DNA of 15,215 nt from JAGOBP01 sp046328575 (GCA_046328575.1 JAXLWI010000088.1:1-15215); one strand, 5' to 3'. Counted from the stretch's first letter, positions 7,332 through 13,897 are shown. The notes: a model not told the origin generated them from the letters alone. Numbers and translations are program-made.

Positions 7332-7781
7332 GTGAAAAGCCAGTCTCTTCGTCCGCCTGGTGTGCGTGTGATCAAGTCCCTCTATGCGATTGGTCTCGGT
7401 CCTGTCGTTGGGCGACTGGTGTTGCTGCTCACCACTACCGGCCGCAAATCGGGCTTGCCGCGAACGACGGCACTTCAATATGAAGAAATTGACGGTGCGA
7501 TCTATCTCGGCTCGTCCAAGGGCACGCACGCGGATTGGTTTCAGAATCTCGTCGCTAATCCATGTGTCAGCGTGCGGGTGAAAGCCCGCCAGTTTTCCGG
7601 CTTGGCCGAGCCAGTAACTGATCCCAGCCGCATCGCCGATTTTCTGGAGCTCCGACTTAAGCGACATCCCCAAATGGTTGGGGCGATCTTCAAGGCCGAA
7701 GGCCTATCGGCGGCGCCAAGCCGCGCTGAGTTGGAAACGTACGCTCACAAACTGGCGATGGTTATTATTCACCCTACATAA
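7332..7781 (+). CDS. DDN-like nitroreductase-family deazaflavin-dependent oxidoreductase
   Basis: Small (149 aa) split-beta-barrel protein. The stretch L-T-T-T-G-R-K-S-G-L-P-R-T-T, then a G-S-S-K-G-T-H-x-D-W-F-x-N-L-x-x-N-P segment, are hallmarks of the F420H2-dependent quinone reductase/nitroreductase (DDN) family of Actinobacteria and Chloroflexota. The family uses the deazaflavin F420 to reduce quinones or nitro compounds; whether this member does cannot be seen. The start is GTG with AGGAG at 7321-7325, which overlaps the kinase stop codon. No membrane helix is obvious beyond a hydrophobic N-terminal patch. An FMN-binding relative is the main alternative. Confidence 0.82.
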   Translation: MKSQSLRPPGVRVIKSLYAIGLGPVVGRLVLLLTTTGRKSGLPRTTALQYEEIDGAIYLGSSKGTHADWFQNLVANPCVSVRVKARQFSGLAEPVTDPSRIADFLELRLKRHPQMVGAIFKAEGLSAAPSRAELETYAHKLAMVIIHPT

Positions 7782-7812
7782 GGCACTCCGGCTCTTCAAA
7801 AAAAACTTGGTC

Positions 7813-7854
7813 ATGTAAACAGAGGCATAGCGCAAACTGTGCCTCTGTTTACAT
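7813..7854. repeat. 15-bp perfect inverted repeat in the gap before the sigma factor
   Basis: Arms 7813-7827 (ATGTAAACAGAGGCA) and 7840-7854 are perfect complements, with a 12-base loop. The arms contain the AGAGGCA/TGCCTCT core of the intergenic repeat family seen near 6341 and 13940. Only a short TTT follows, so terminator activity would be weak; a run of eight A precedes it at about 7798-7805. It ends just before the probable promoter of the sigma-factor gene and could end kinase/nitroreductase transcripts or hold a regulator. Confidence 0.8.
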
Positions 7855-7884
7855 TTCACAAAATCGCCTGAGCGTGGTTATATT
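7855..7884 (+). promoter_or_regulatory. Possible promoter of the sigma factor-ogt pair
   Basis: TTCACA (7855-7860) and TATATT (7879-7884), or TTATAT one base earlier, are spaced 17-18 bases, about 30 bases before the sigma factor ATG. The -10 is good and the -35 is poor. A self-recognised ECF promoter is also possible, but I cannot identify its motif. Confidence 0.35.
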
Positions 7885-7913
7885 GGTTAGACAAGTCAAG
7901 TGGAGCAGGAAGC

Positions 7914-8408
7914 ATGGACTTTGAAGCGTTAGTAGAGGCGCACAGCGGCGAAATCTTCGCCTATGTGTGGCGATTGTTGAGGGACACGGCCGATGCCGAA
8001 GATTGTCTGCAAGAGACGTTCTTGCGCGCGTATCGATCGTTTTCGCGCGTGAAGATTGGATCGAACTATCGGGCGTGGTTATACAAGATTGCGACGAACA
8101 CAGCGCGCACGCACGTCAAGCAGCGCGGGCGGATCAACGCGCGCACGATCGATCTCGATCCCGATCTGGAATCCGATCGATCTTCGCCGCCCGAGCGCGT
8201 GGAGCAGCGACAACTAATCGAGGCGGTGGCACAGGCCGTCGAGACGCTGCCGCATCAACAGCGCGCAGCGTTAATCATGCGGCAATATCAAGAGTTGAGT
8301 TACGACGACATCGCGGCGGCGTTGGACTGTACAGAAGAAGCAGCGCGCGCGAATGTGTATCAGGCGTTGAAGAAACTGCGTACACAGTTCGTAACAGAAA
8401 CAGTGTGA
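7914..8408 (+). CDS. ECF-type RNA polymerase sigma factor
   Basis: A 164-aa sigma-70-family protein with only regions 2 and 4. Region 2 lies at about 5-72 and includes D-A-E-D-C-L-Q-E-T-F-L-R-A-Y, the core-binding and -10 recognition helix. Region 4 lies at about 108-158, with L-P-x-x-Q-R-A-A-L-I-M-R, then Y-D-D-I-A-A-A-L as the start of the helix-turn-helix. The linker (about 78-105) is Asp/Ser-rich. The ATG has GGAG/AGGA at 7902-7910. The next gene, an Ogt methyltransferase, begins 8 bases after the stop, so the two are almost surely one transcript. No zinc-finger anti-sigma or other membrane anti-sigma gene is visible on either side. Confidence 0.92.
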   Translation: MDFEALVEAHSGEIFAYVWRLLRDTADAEDCLQETFLRAYRSFSRVKIGSNYRAWLYKIATNTARTHVKQRGRINARTIDLDPDLESDRSSPPERVEQRQLIEAVAQAVETLPHQQRAALIMRQYQELSYDDIAAALDCTEEAARANVYQALKKLRTQFVTETV

Positions 8409-8416
8409 GGCGAAAC

Positions 8417-9088
8417 ATGGACGAGATGAACGACCGAGATGCGGTGATTCAGACGTTGAATGCGGTGTATGCCAAGGGGCCGAGCGCAGCGGTGACGAAG
8501 CAGGCGCAGGCCAAATTACGACAGGCGTTAGATCGGGCGAGGGGGCGAACGGTGTATTACGATAAGGTGTCACATTCACGCGTGGGTGATTTGTATGTAG
8601 CAGTGAGCGAACGCGGTTTGATTGCGTTGGACTTTGGGCTGGGCGAGCGGAACTTTGTCGATCGGGTGCAGCGCCGCACGAAGGCGACACTGGTGCGCTC
8701 ACGTGAAGCGTGCGCAGAAGCGATGCAACAAGTACGCGAATACCTTGATGGTAAGCGCACTAAGTTTGATCTGCCGTTGGACATGACGACGATGACGGCG
8801 TTTCAAAAGCAGGTATTAACAGCGGCGTTGAAGATTCCGCGCGGTCAATGGCTGACCTATGGGGATGTCGCCAAAGCGATCGGGCGGCCACAGGCTTCGC
8901 GTGCCGTGGGTCAAGCGTTGGGGCATAATCCCGTGCCGATCGTGATTCCGTGCCATCGCGTACTGGGTTCGGATGGATCGCTGCACGGCTATTCGGGCGG
9001 CGGCGGCATCCAGACGAAAGCGTGGTTGTTGCAGCTCGAAGGGGCGAGTTTGCCGAATAAGATTAGAGAATTTAGTCACAACGCCTAA
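8417..9088 (+). CDS. ogt: Methylated-DNA-[protein]-cysteine S-methyltransferase with N-terminal extension
   Basis: Suicidal repair protein that takes methyl groups from O6-methylguanine (and O4-methylthymine) onto its own cysteine. The active-site motif I-P-C-H-R-V places the acceptor at Cys179. Upstream are the Y-G-D-V-A turn (148-152) and S-R-A-V-G (161-165), the helix-turn-helix with the arginine finger. G-Y-S-G-G follows downstream. The catalytic and RNase-H-like parts cover about residues 45-210. The first 45 or so residues are an extra, mostly helical, charged segment rich in Ala, Gln and Arg that normal Ogt proteins (about 160-180 aa) lack. The start is ATG 8417, 8 bases after the sigma factor stop, with GAGG at 8407-8410. 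An ATG three codons on (8426) is possible. Linkage to the sigma factor suggests a regulatory role for the extension. Confidence 0.92.
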   Translation: MDEMNDRDAVIQTLNAVYAKGPSAAVTKQAQAKLRQALDRARGRTVYYDKVSHSRVGDLYVAVSERGLIALDFGLGERNFVDRVQRRTKATLVRSREACAEAMQQVREYLDGKRTKFDLPLDMTTMTAFQKQVLTAALKIPRGQWLTYGDVAKAIGRPQASRAVGQALGHNPVPIVIPCHRVLGSDGSLHGYSGGGGIQTKAWLLQLEGASLPNKIREFSHNA

Positions 9089-9094
9089 TGGGTA

Positions 9095-9122
9095 TTGACA
9101 AATCGAAAAACTGCCATAAAAT
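9095..9122 (+). promoter_or_regulatory. Sigma-70-type promoter of the DUF2917-Lrp-exporter operon
   Basis: A perfect -35 box TTGACA (9095-9100), a 16-base spacer and TAAAAT (9117-9122) lie between the ogt stop and the next ATG at 9161. No terminator separates it from ogt, so read-through is also possible. Confidence 0.72.
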
Positions 9123-9160
9123 GATAGGCGTACCAGCGAAAAAGCCAATGGAGGTTAGAC

Positions 9161-9445
9161 ATGAGCAACAAAACGTCGAATGTGATGCGGGTGATGTTGA
9201 TGGGGCGCGAAACGTATCGGGTAACGGCCAAGCAGCGGGGGCTGCGAGTTCGATCGGGGCGGGCGTGGATCACGTTGAACGGCCGCGATCACGTATTGAA
9301 GCGCGGCGAAGCAATCGCGCTGCAACCGAAACACGATTACGCGGTGGTCTCGTCGGTGGGCAACATGCCGGTGGTGATTGAGCTGTTGGGCGAAGCGCCG
9401 CGCCAATCTCCGACGAAATTGAGCCTGGTGGTGAACGCGCTGTGA
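9161..9445 (+). CDS. DUF2917-like small protein
   Basis: A 94-aa soluble protein resembling DUF2917, a cupin-like family of unknown function. The core reads R-G-L-R-V-R-S-G-R-A-W-I-T, then a D-H-V-L-K-R-G-E segment, matching that family's G-x-x-W-I/V-T and L-x-x-G-E pattern. No catalytic or metal ligands stand out. It has a strong ribosome site, GGAGG (9150-9154), and its own promoter. Its TGA overlaps the GTG start of the Lrp gene (GTGA, 9442-9445), so the two proteins are translated together. Function unknown; partnership with the Lrp regulator is inference. Confidence 0.72.
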   Translation: MSNKTSNVMRVMLMGRETYRVTAKQRGLRVRSGRAWITLNGRDHVLKRGEAIALQPKHDYAVVSSVGNMPVVIELLGEAPRQSPTKLSLVVNAL

Positions 9446-9945
9446 GTGCCCAACTCGACGATATCGATCGCCAGATACTTGATCTGCTGCAGCACGACGC
9501 GCGGATGACGAATGCCGCCATCGCGGCCGAAGTGGGTTTGACAGGCCCATCGGTGTTTGAGCGGATCCGCAAGTTGGAGCAGCGCGGCGTGATCAGTGGC
9601 TACAAGATCACGATCGATCCGGCGGCGCTGGACAAGCCGATGACGGCGTTCATCCGTTTGACCGCCGCGTTTGACGAGCGCTATGCCGCCGGAATCAAGG
9701 CGGTCAGCGAAGACCCGGACGTGTTGGAATGTTACAGCGTGGCCGGTGAAGACTGCCTGATCTTGAAGACCAAGTGCGGCAGTCCGAGCGATCTGGAAAA
9801 TCTGTTGGGGCGGATTCGTAGTCAGCTGACCGTGCAACGCAGTGTCACGATGATCGCGCTGCGCGCGTTGAAAGAGAATGCGCCCTTAAACGTGCTGCCC
9901 GCCAGTCGGCGGGCAGTTGCTAAAACAAGTCATTCGCGCCGCTAA
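9442..9945 (+). CDS. Lrp/AsnC-family transcriptional regulator
   Basis: Feast/famine regulator that senses amino acids. An N-terminal winged helix lies at about residues 5-60 (L-D-D-I-D-R-Q-I-L-x-L-L-Q opening, V-G-L-T-G-P-S-V-F-E-R-I recognition helix). The RAM ligand-binding domain covers about 65-150, with the G-E-D-C-L segment near 94-98. The C-terminal 20 residues are an Arg/Ala/Ser tail beyond the usual family end, encoded in part by a GC hairpin. Start GTG; the ribosome site is weak, so translation probably depends on the overlapping DUF2917 gene. It stands before three kinds of amino-acid exporter genes, its likely targets. Confidence 0.92.
   Translation: MSAQLDDIDRQILDLLQHDARMTNAAIAAEVGLTGPSVFERIRKLEQRGVISGYKITIDPAALDKPMTAFIRLTAAFDERYAAGIKAVSEDPDVLECYSVAGEDCLILKTKCGSPSDLENLLGRIRSQLTVQRSVTMIALRALKENAPLNVLPASRRAVAKTSHSRR
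9895..9916 (+). other. GC-rich hairpin at the 3' end of the Lrp gene
   Basis: A perfect 9-bp stem CTGCCCGCC (9895-9903) / GGCGGGCAG (9908-9916) with a 4-base loop. It lies inside the last codons of the Lrp gene and about 50 bases before the DMT exporter start. No T-run follows, so a full terminator is unlikely. It could shape mRNA decay or lower expression of the downstream genes. Confidence 0.5.
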
Positions 9946-9964
9946 CGTTAGATTGAGGGCTAAT

Positions 9965-10876
9965 ATGAAGGCCAAAGAATGGGCGATTTTTACGATATTA
10001 GGCTTGATTTGGGGCTCGTCGTTTTTGTGGATCAAGATCGCAGTGGCTGATGTGCATCCGTTTGTGCTGGTGTTCTTTCGCATCACTTTTGGTTTGATCG
10101 GTTTATTAGCGGTGGTGCGCTGGCAGAAGTTGTCGCTGCCGCGCGATCGCAATACGCTGTTAAAGTTCCTGTTTATGGGTGTGTTCAATCTGGTGTTGCC
10201 GTTTCTAATGATCACGTGGGGCGAAACGAAAATCGACTCCAGCCTTGCCGCGATTTTGAACGGCACGCAACCGTTGTTCATCATTATCATTGCGCATTTT
10301 GCGCTGCACGACGAGAAGATTACGCTGCCAAAAATCGCAGGCCTGATCGTCGGCTTCATTGGCGTGGTGATTTTGGTCGCGCGTGATTTTGATCCAGCGC
10401 ACATGCAGGGCGATATACTGGGTCAACTCGCCGTATTAGGCGCGGCGTTGAGTTACGCGGTGGCGCTGACGTTTTCGCGCCGCTATTTGCGTGGCACACA
10501 TCCCGTCATTCAATCGACTATGATCCTGATTTTCGGCGCGATTCTGATGGCTGTTATCACGCCGATCGTGGAACGCCCGATCGTGCTGCCCACCTTACCG
10601 ATTACGTGGCTAGCGTTGTTGTGGCTCGGCCTGCTCGGCTTGTGTGCGGCTTACCTGTTATTCTTCCACCTCAATAACGTGTGGGGACCGACGCGCGCCT
10701 CACTGGTCACGTACATTTTTCCAGTGGTCGGCGTGTTCTTAGGCATCATCTTCCTGAACGAAGTGCCCGATTGGAATATGGTGCTCGGTTCGGCGCTGGT
10801 GGTGGCTGGTATTGCGGTGGTGAACCTGAAAATCAGGGCGAAGCCGGTAACTAGCGTTGCGCCTGTTGCTAAGTGA
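9965..10876 (+). CDS. DMT-superfamily (EamA) transporter
   Basis: A 303-aa membrane protein with about ten hydrophobic helices in two EamA repeats. The first repeat opens with L-G-L-I-W-G-S-S-F-L-W-I-K-I-A, the standard EamA first helix, and the second starts near G-D-I-L-G-Q-L-A-V-L-G-A. The family exports amino acids and metabolites (for example RhtA, YdcZ-like and EamA exporters). The start is ATG 9965, placed by GAGGG at 9955-9959. An upstream TTG (9917) would overlap the Lrp gene and add a charged segment before the first helix. The next gene follows after 7 bases. Confidence 0.9.
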   Translation: MKAKEWAIFTILGLIWGSSFLWIKIAVADVHPFVLVFFRITFGLIGLLAVVRWQKLSLPRDRNTLLKFLFMGVFNLVLPFLMITWGETKIDSSLAAILNGTQPLFIIIIAHFALHDEKITLPKIAGLIVGFIGVVILVARDFDPAHMQGDILGQLAVLGAALSYAVALTFSRRYLRGTHPVIQSTMILIFGAILMAVITPIVERPIVLPTLPITWLALLWLGLLGLCAAYLLFFHLNNVWGPTRASLVTYIFPVVGVFLGIIFLNEVPDWNMVLGSALVVAGIAVVNLKIRAKPVTSVAPVAK

Positions 10877-10883
10877 GGATCCC

Positions 10884-11210
10884 GTGGAAGCGTTTGATCT
10901 GCCGATATTGGCACAGTCGGGTCAACGGTATAATGAGTTCTTGCGCAAGCCGTCGCTGTCGATGGGAGTGTATCGATTGTCTGCGGGTGGCGTCGATCCA
11001 CAGCGTCCACATACTGAAGACGAAGTGTACTATGTGGTGAGCGGACGGGCGCAGATCAAGGTCGGCGACGAAGACCGATCGGTTGGTCCCGGCTCGATCG
11101 TGTTTGTGGCGGCCAACGTCGAACATCGCTTCCATTCGATCGCCGAAGATTTGACCGTGCTGGTGTTTTTCGCACCGGCCGAATACACCAATCAATCTGA
11201 GCAGCCTTGA
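10884..11210 (+). CDS. Small cupin-domain protein
   Basis: A single-domain cupin of 108 aa. Motif 1 is P-H-T-E-D-E-V-Y-Y-V-V-S-G with His43 and Glu47; motif 2 is G-P-G-S-I-V-F-V-x-x-x-V-E-H with His81. These are three of the four usual metal ligands, because the H-x-H pair has only its first histidine. It may bind a metal and act as an enzyme or a small-molecule sensor; substrate unknown. The start is GTG 10884, 5 bases after GAGG (10875-10878), which overlaps the DMT stop. A TTG at 10857 would run back into the DMT gene. Confidence 0.82.
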   Translation: MEAFDLPILAQSGQRYNEFLRKPSLSMGVYRLSAGGVDPQRPHTEDEVYYVVSGRAQIKVGDEDRSVGPGSIVFVAANVEHRFHSIAEDLTVLVFFAPAEYTNQSEQP

Positions 11211-11220
11211 GTAACGACAA

Positions 11221-11952
11221 TTGACCACTTCACCGCGATCTGAGTTTTTCGCTGGCGTCCGCGCCGAGCTGCCTATTCTGCTCGGCGTGATTCCGTTTGG
11301 CTTGATTTACGGCGTATTGGCCATCACGCAGGCGCATCTGCCCGTCGATGTGGCACAGGCCATGTCAGCGATTGTATTTGCCGGGTCGTCGCAATTTGTG
11401 GGACAGCAATTGATGGCAGTCGGCACGCCCGGCGTGGTGATCGTCTTGACGACGTTCGTGGTCAACTTGCGGCACGCGTTGTACAGCGCCTCGGTCGCGC
11501 CGTTCGTCAAGCCGCTGCGCGCGCGCTGGAAAGTGCTGCTGGCTTATCTGCTCACCGATGAGGCCTACGCCGTCACGATTACGCATTACGAACAAACAGA
11601 CATCTCCATTGAGCACAAGCACTGGTATTACTTTGGGGCGGGCCTCGCGTTGTGGAGTACGTGGCAAGCGAGCACAGCAGTAGGTATCTTTTTCGGCGCG
11701 CAAGTGCCCGATAGTTGGGGGCTAGATTTCACGCTGGCGCTGACCTTTATCGCGTTGGTAGTGCCGCGCTTGAAGGATCGTGCCAGCACTGGCGCGGCCA
11801 TCGCGGCGAGCGCAGTCGCTATCCTTGGTTCGGTATTGCCGTATAAATTGGGCCTCATGGCCGCGGCGTTGATTGGCATCCTTGTCGGCATGGTGCTCGA
11901 AGCGCGGCCGAATCAATCACTGGTCACGCCGGAAGCGACGGGCTCAGAATGA
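11221..11952 (+). CDS. azlC: AzlC-family branched-chain amino acid exporter, large subunit
   Basis: Integral membrane protein, 243 aa, with about 7-8 helices. The opening F-F-A-G-V-R-A-E-L-P-I-L-L-G-V-I-P-F-G-L-I-Y-G-V and the segment I-V-F-A-G-S-S-Q-F-V-G are diagnostic of AzlC (E. coli homologue YgaZ). It also has the N-L-R-H-x-L-Y-S-A-S motif. With AzlD it exports valine, leucine and isoleucine (established for the family). Start TTG 11221 has no clear ribosome site; I kept it because it gives the typical N-terminus and no better codon lies nearby. The stop overlaps the azlD ATG (ATGA). Confidence 0.93.
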   Translation: MTTSPRSEFFAGVRAELPILLGVIPFGLIYGVLAITQAHLPVDVAQAMSAIVFAGSSQFVGQQLMAVGTPGVVIVLTTFVVNLRHALYSASVAPFVKPLRARWKVLLAYLLTDEAYAVTITHYEQTDISIEHKHWYYFGAGLALWSTWQASTAVGIFFGAQVPDSWGLDFTLALTFIALVVPRLKDRASTGAAIAASAVAILGSVLPYKLGLMAAALIGILVGMVLEARPNQSLVTPEATGSE

Positions 11953-12266
11953 ACTACTGGCTAATCATCATTGCGATGGGCGTCGTCACGTTTGGCATTC
12001 GTCTGCTGCCGATCGTGTTGTTAGGCCGTGTCGAGATTCCCCTTGTTGTGCAGCGCGCGCTGCGCTTTGTGCCGCCGGCGGTGCTGTCGGCAATTGTTGC
12101 GCCGGAACTGTTGATGCCCGGTGGTCAGTTCAATTTGTCGCTGGGCAATGCGCGGTTGATCGCGGGCGTACTCGCCACTGTTGTGGCGTGGCGCACGAAG
12201 AATGTGTTGCTGACGATTGCGGTCGGCATGATCGCGTTGTGGGTGCTTAGTTCAATAGTGCGCTAG
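11949..12266 (+). CDS. azlD: AzlD-family branched-chain amino acid exporter, small subunit
   Basis: A 105-aa membrane protein with about four helices. G-V-V-T-F-G-I-R-L-L-P-I-V-L and R-F-V-P-P-A-V-L-S-A-I-V-A-P are typical of AzlD (E. coli YgaH). It is the obligate partner of AzlC. The ATG overlaps the azlC stop by 4 bases (ATGA), so translation is coupled. Confidence 0.93.
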   Translation: MNYWLIIIAMGVVTFGIRLLPIVLLGRVEIPLVVQRALRFVPPAVLSAIVAPELLMPGGQFNLSLGNARLIAGVLATVVAWRTKNVLLTIAVGMIALWVLSSIVR

Positions 12267-12276
12267 TTCGATCGCT

Positions 12277-12888
12277 ATGATCTCAGCGTTTGTACACGGT
12301 TACCTGCTGTCATTTGGCCTAATTTTGCCACTAGGACCACAGAATGTGTTTGTGTTTTCGCAGGGCGCGACGCAGCCGAAGTTGCGACGAGCGCTACCGG
12401 TGGTGATTGCAGCAGCCATCTGCGATACGCTGCTGATCACGATCGCGGTGCTGGGTGTTTCGACAGTGGTGCTGACCGTGCCGTGGATCAAACTCATCCT
12501 CGGCGTAGTGGGCGTGGGCTTTCTGCTCTACATCGGCTGGATGACGTGGCGTTCGGATGGCAAGACCACGATCGATCAGGCGGCGCATCTGTGGCCGATC
12601 AAGCGACAGATTGTGTTTGCGCTGTCGGTGTCGTTGCTGAATCCGCACGCGATTTTGGACACGATCGGCGTGATCGGCACGAGTTCGCTGGCCTATCTCA
12701 ACACCGATCGGTTCGCGTTCACCCTCGCGTGTGTCCTCAATTCGTGGCTGTGGTTCTTCGGATTGGCGGTGGTTGGCCGCGTCGTCGGGTCGTTCGATGT
12801 GGTGCGCAAGTGGCTGAATCGCGCCTCGGCCGTCATCATGTGGTTGAGCGCGATTTACCTGGTGTACAATCTGACGCGGGCTGCGTGA
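12277..12888 (+). CDS. LysE/ArgO-family amino acid exporter
   Basis: A 203-aa protein with about six helices. L-P-L-G-P-Q-N-V-F-V near the N-terminus and S-L-L-N-P-H-A-I-L-D-T-I near residue 125 are the conserved motifs of LysE/ArgO exporters of basic amino acids. The match is closer to ArgO/LysE than to RhtB, but the exact substrate (Arg, Lys or other) is not decided by these motifs. It starts 10 bases after azlD with no visible Shine-Dalgarno, suggesting reinitiation from azlD. The stop overlaps the next start (TGATG). Confidence 0.92.
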   Translation: MISAFVHGYLLSFGLILPLGPQNVFVFSQGATQPKLRRALPVVIAAAICDTLLITIAVLGVSTVVLTVPWIKLILGVVGVGFLLYIGWMTWRSDGKTTIDQAAHLWPIKRQIVFALSVSLLNPHAILDTIGVIGTSSLAYLNTDRFAFTLACVLNSWLWFFGLAVVGRVVGSFDVVRKWLNRASAVIMWLSAIYLVYNLTRAA

Positions 12889-13307
12889 TGAGTGGCGAGC
12901 GAAAAGTGAAGCGCGAAGAGAAGATTTCGACCAAACCGCTGCTCGATAAATTGGGCGTGAAACCGTTTCACCGGATTTCGGTGATCGGCGTAGGCGACGA
13001 GGACTTTTGGGCGCAGCTGATCGATCGGGCGGCGGATACCGTGAAAGGCCGCTTACGCAAAGACAGTGACTTGATCTTCTTCGCCGCCGATAGTTTATCG
13101 GAACTTCAGCAACTCGCGCGCTTGAAAACGTATCTGGTCAGTAACGGCGGCATTTGGGTCGTATCGCTGAAAGGCAAGTCGGCTAAGATCAAGGACGTGG
13201 ATGTGATCGCAGCGGCGAAGACAGCAGGATTGGTCGATAATAAGGTCGTGTCGTTTTCGGCGACGCATACGTCGCTGCGCTTGGTAATTCCGGTCAGCCA
13301 AAGATAG
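12888..13307 (+). CDS. DUF3052-family protein
   Basis: A 139-aa soluble protein of unknown function. After a basic leader (first 20 residues), L-G-V-K-P-F-H-R-I-S-V-I-G is followed by a middle part with hydrophobic strands (D-L-I-F-F-A). Then comes G-G-I-W-V-V-S-L-K-G-K-S, and finally G-L-V-D-N-K-V-V-S-F-S with a terminal S-L-R-L-V-I-P. This order matches DUF3052, whose layout recalls a reduced Rossmann/methyltransferase-like fold without a clear cofactor motif. The ATG overlaps the lysE-type stop by one base (TGATG, 12886-12890), so it is translationally coupled to the exporter. An apparent open frame extending far upstream (to 12483) is inside the exporter gene. Confidence 0.78.
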   Translation: MSGERKVKREEKISTKPLLDKLGVKPFHRISVIGVGDEDFWAQLIDRAADTVKGRLRKDSDLIFFAADSLSELQQLARLKTYLVSNGGIWVVSLKGKSAKIKDVDVIAAAKTAGLVDNKVVSFSATHTSLRLVIPVSQR

Positions 13308-13336
13308 ACCCGAGAAGCAAAGTGGTTGGAGGTGGC

Positions 13337-13897
13337 ATGAATCGTTGTGCCTGGGGCAGTAGTAATCCATTGATGATCGAGTATCACGATACCGAGTGGG
13401 GCGTGCCGTTACACGACGAGCAGAAGTTGTTCGAGTTTCTGGTGCTGGAAGGGATGCAGGCAGGCCTGTCGTGGAGTACGATCTTAAACAAGCGCGAGAA
13501 TTTTCGCGCGGCGTTTCACAACTTCGAGGTGGCGCGCGTGGCGCGTTACACGCAACGCGATGTGGAGCGATTGCTGAAGAACGCGGGCATCATTCGCAAC
13601 CGTTTGAAGATCGAAGCGACAATCAATAACGCCAAACGCTTTATCGAAGTGCAAAACGAATTTGGCTCGTTCGATGCGTACGTTTGGCGCTTTGTGGATG
13701 GCAAGCCGATCAAGAATGCTTGGCAGTCAATGGGCGAGATTCCGCCCAAGACGCCGTTGTCTGATGCCATCAGCAAAGACTTGCTTAAGCGCGGTTTCAA
13801 GTTTGTCGGCTCGACCATCGTGTACGCGCACATGCAGGCGACGGGCATGGTGAATGATCACACGGTGGATTGCTTCCGGTACAACGAATGCCGTTGA
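13337..13897 (+). CDS. tag: DNA-3-methyladenine glycosylase I
   Basis: Base-excision repair enzyme that removes 3-methyladenine from alkylated DNA. In 186 aa it keeps the zinc ligands Cys4, His17, His175 and Cys179, and the pocket residues Tyr16, Glu38 and Trp46, all at the numbering of E. coli Tag. The motif E-G-M-Q-A-G-L-S-W surrounds Glu38. The start is ATG 13337, 4 bases after GGAGG (13328-13332); an in-frame GTG at 13322 would precede that ribosome site. It lies 29 bases after the DUF3052 gene, with no terminator or clear promoter between. It is the second alkylation-repair gene of the window, with ogt. Confidence 0.96.
   Translation: MNRCAWGSSNPLMIEYHDTEWGVPLHDEQKLFEFLVLEGMQAGLSWSTILNKRENFRAAFHNFEVARVARYTQRDVERLLKNAGIIRNRLKIEATINNAKRFIEVQNEFGSFDAYVWRFVDGKPIKNAWQSMGEIPPKTPLSDAISKDLLKRGFKFVGSTIVYAHMQATGMVNDHTVDCFRYNECR

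Noticed and set aside
7967..8416. Open frame running into ogt from inside the sigma factor gene, as if ogt were a 373-aa fusion
   Set aside because: It overlaps the sigma factor in another frame and the translation has no domain character (Arg-rich, low complexity). Real Ogt similarity begins after ATG 8417. The upstream part is a shadow of the GC-rich sigma gene.
9917..9964. TTG start giving the DMT transporter 16 extra residues
   Set aside because: It would begin inside the Lrp gene without a ribosome site. ATG 9965 has GAGGG at proper distance and starts directly before the first helix.
12483..12887. Upstream extension of the DUF3052 frame
   Set aside because: It lies entirely within the well-supported LysE-type exporter, in another frame, and gives an unstructured Arg/His-rich peptide.
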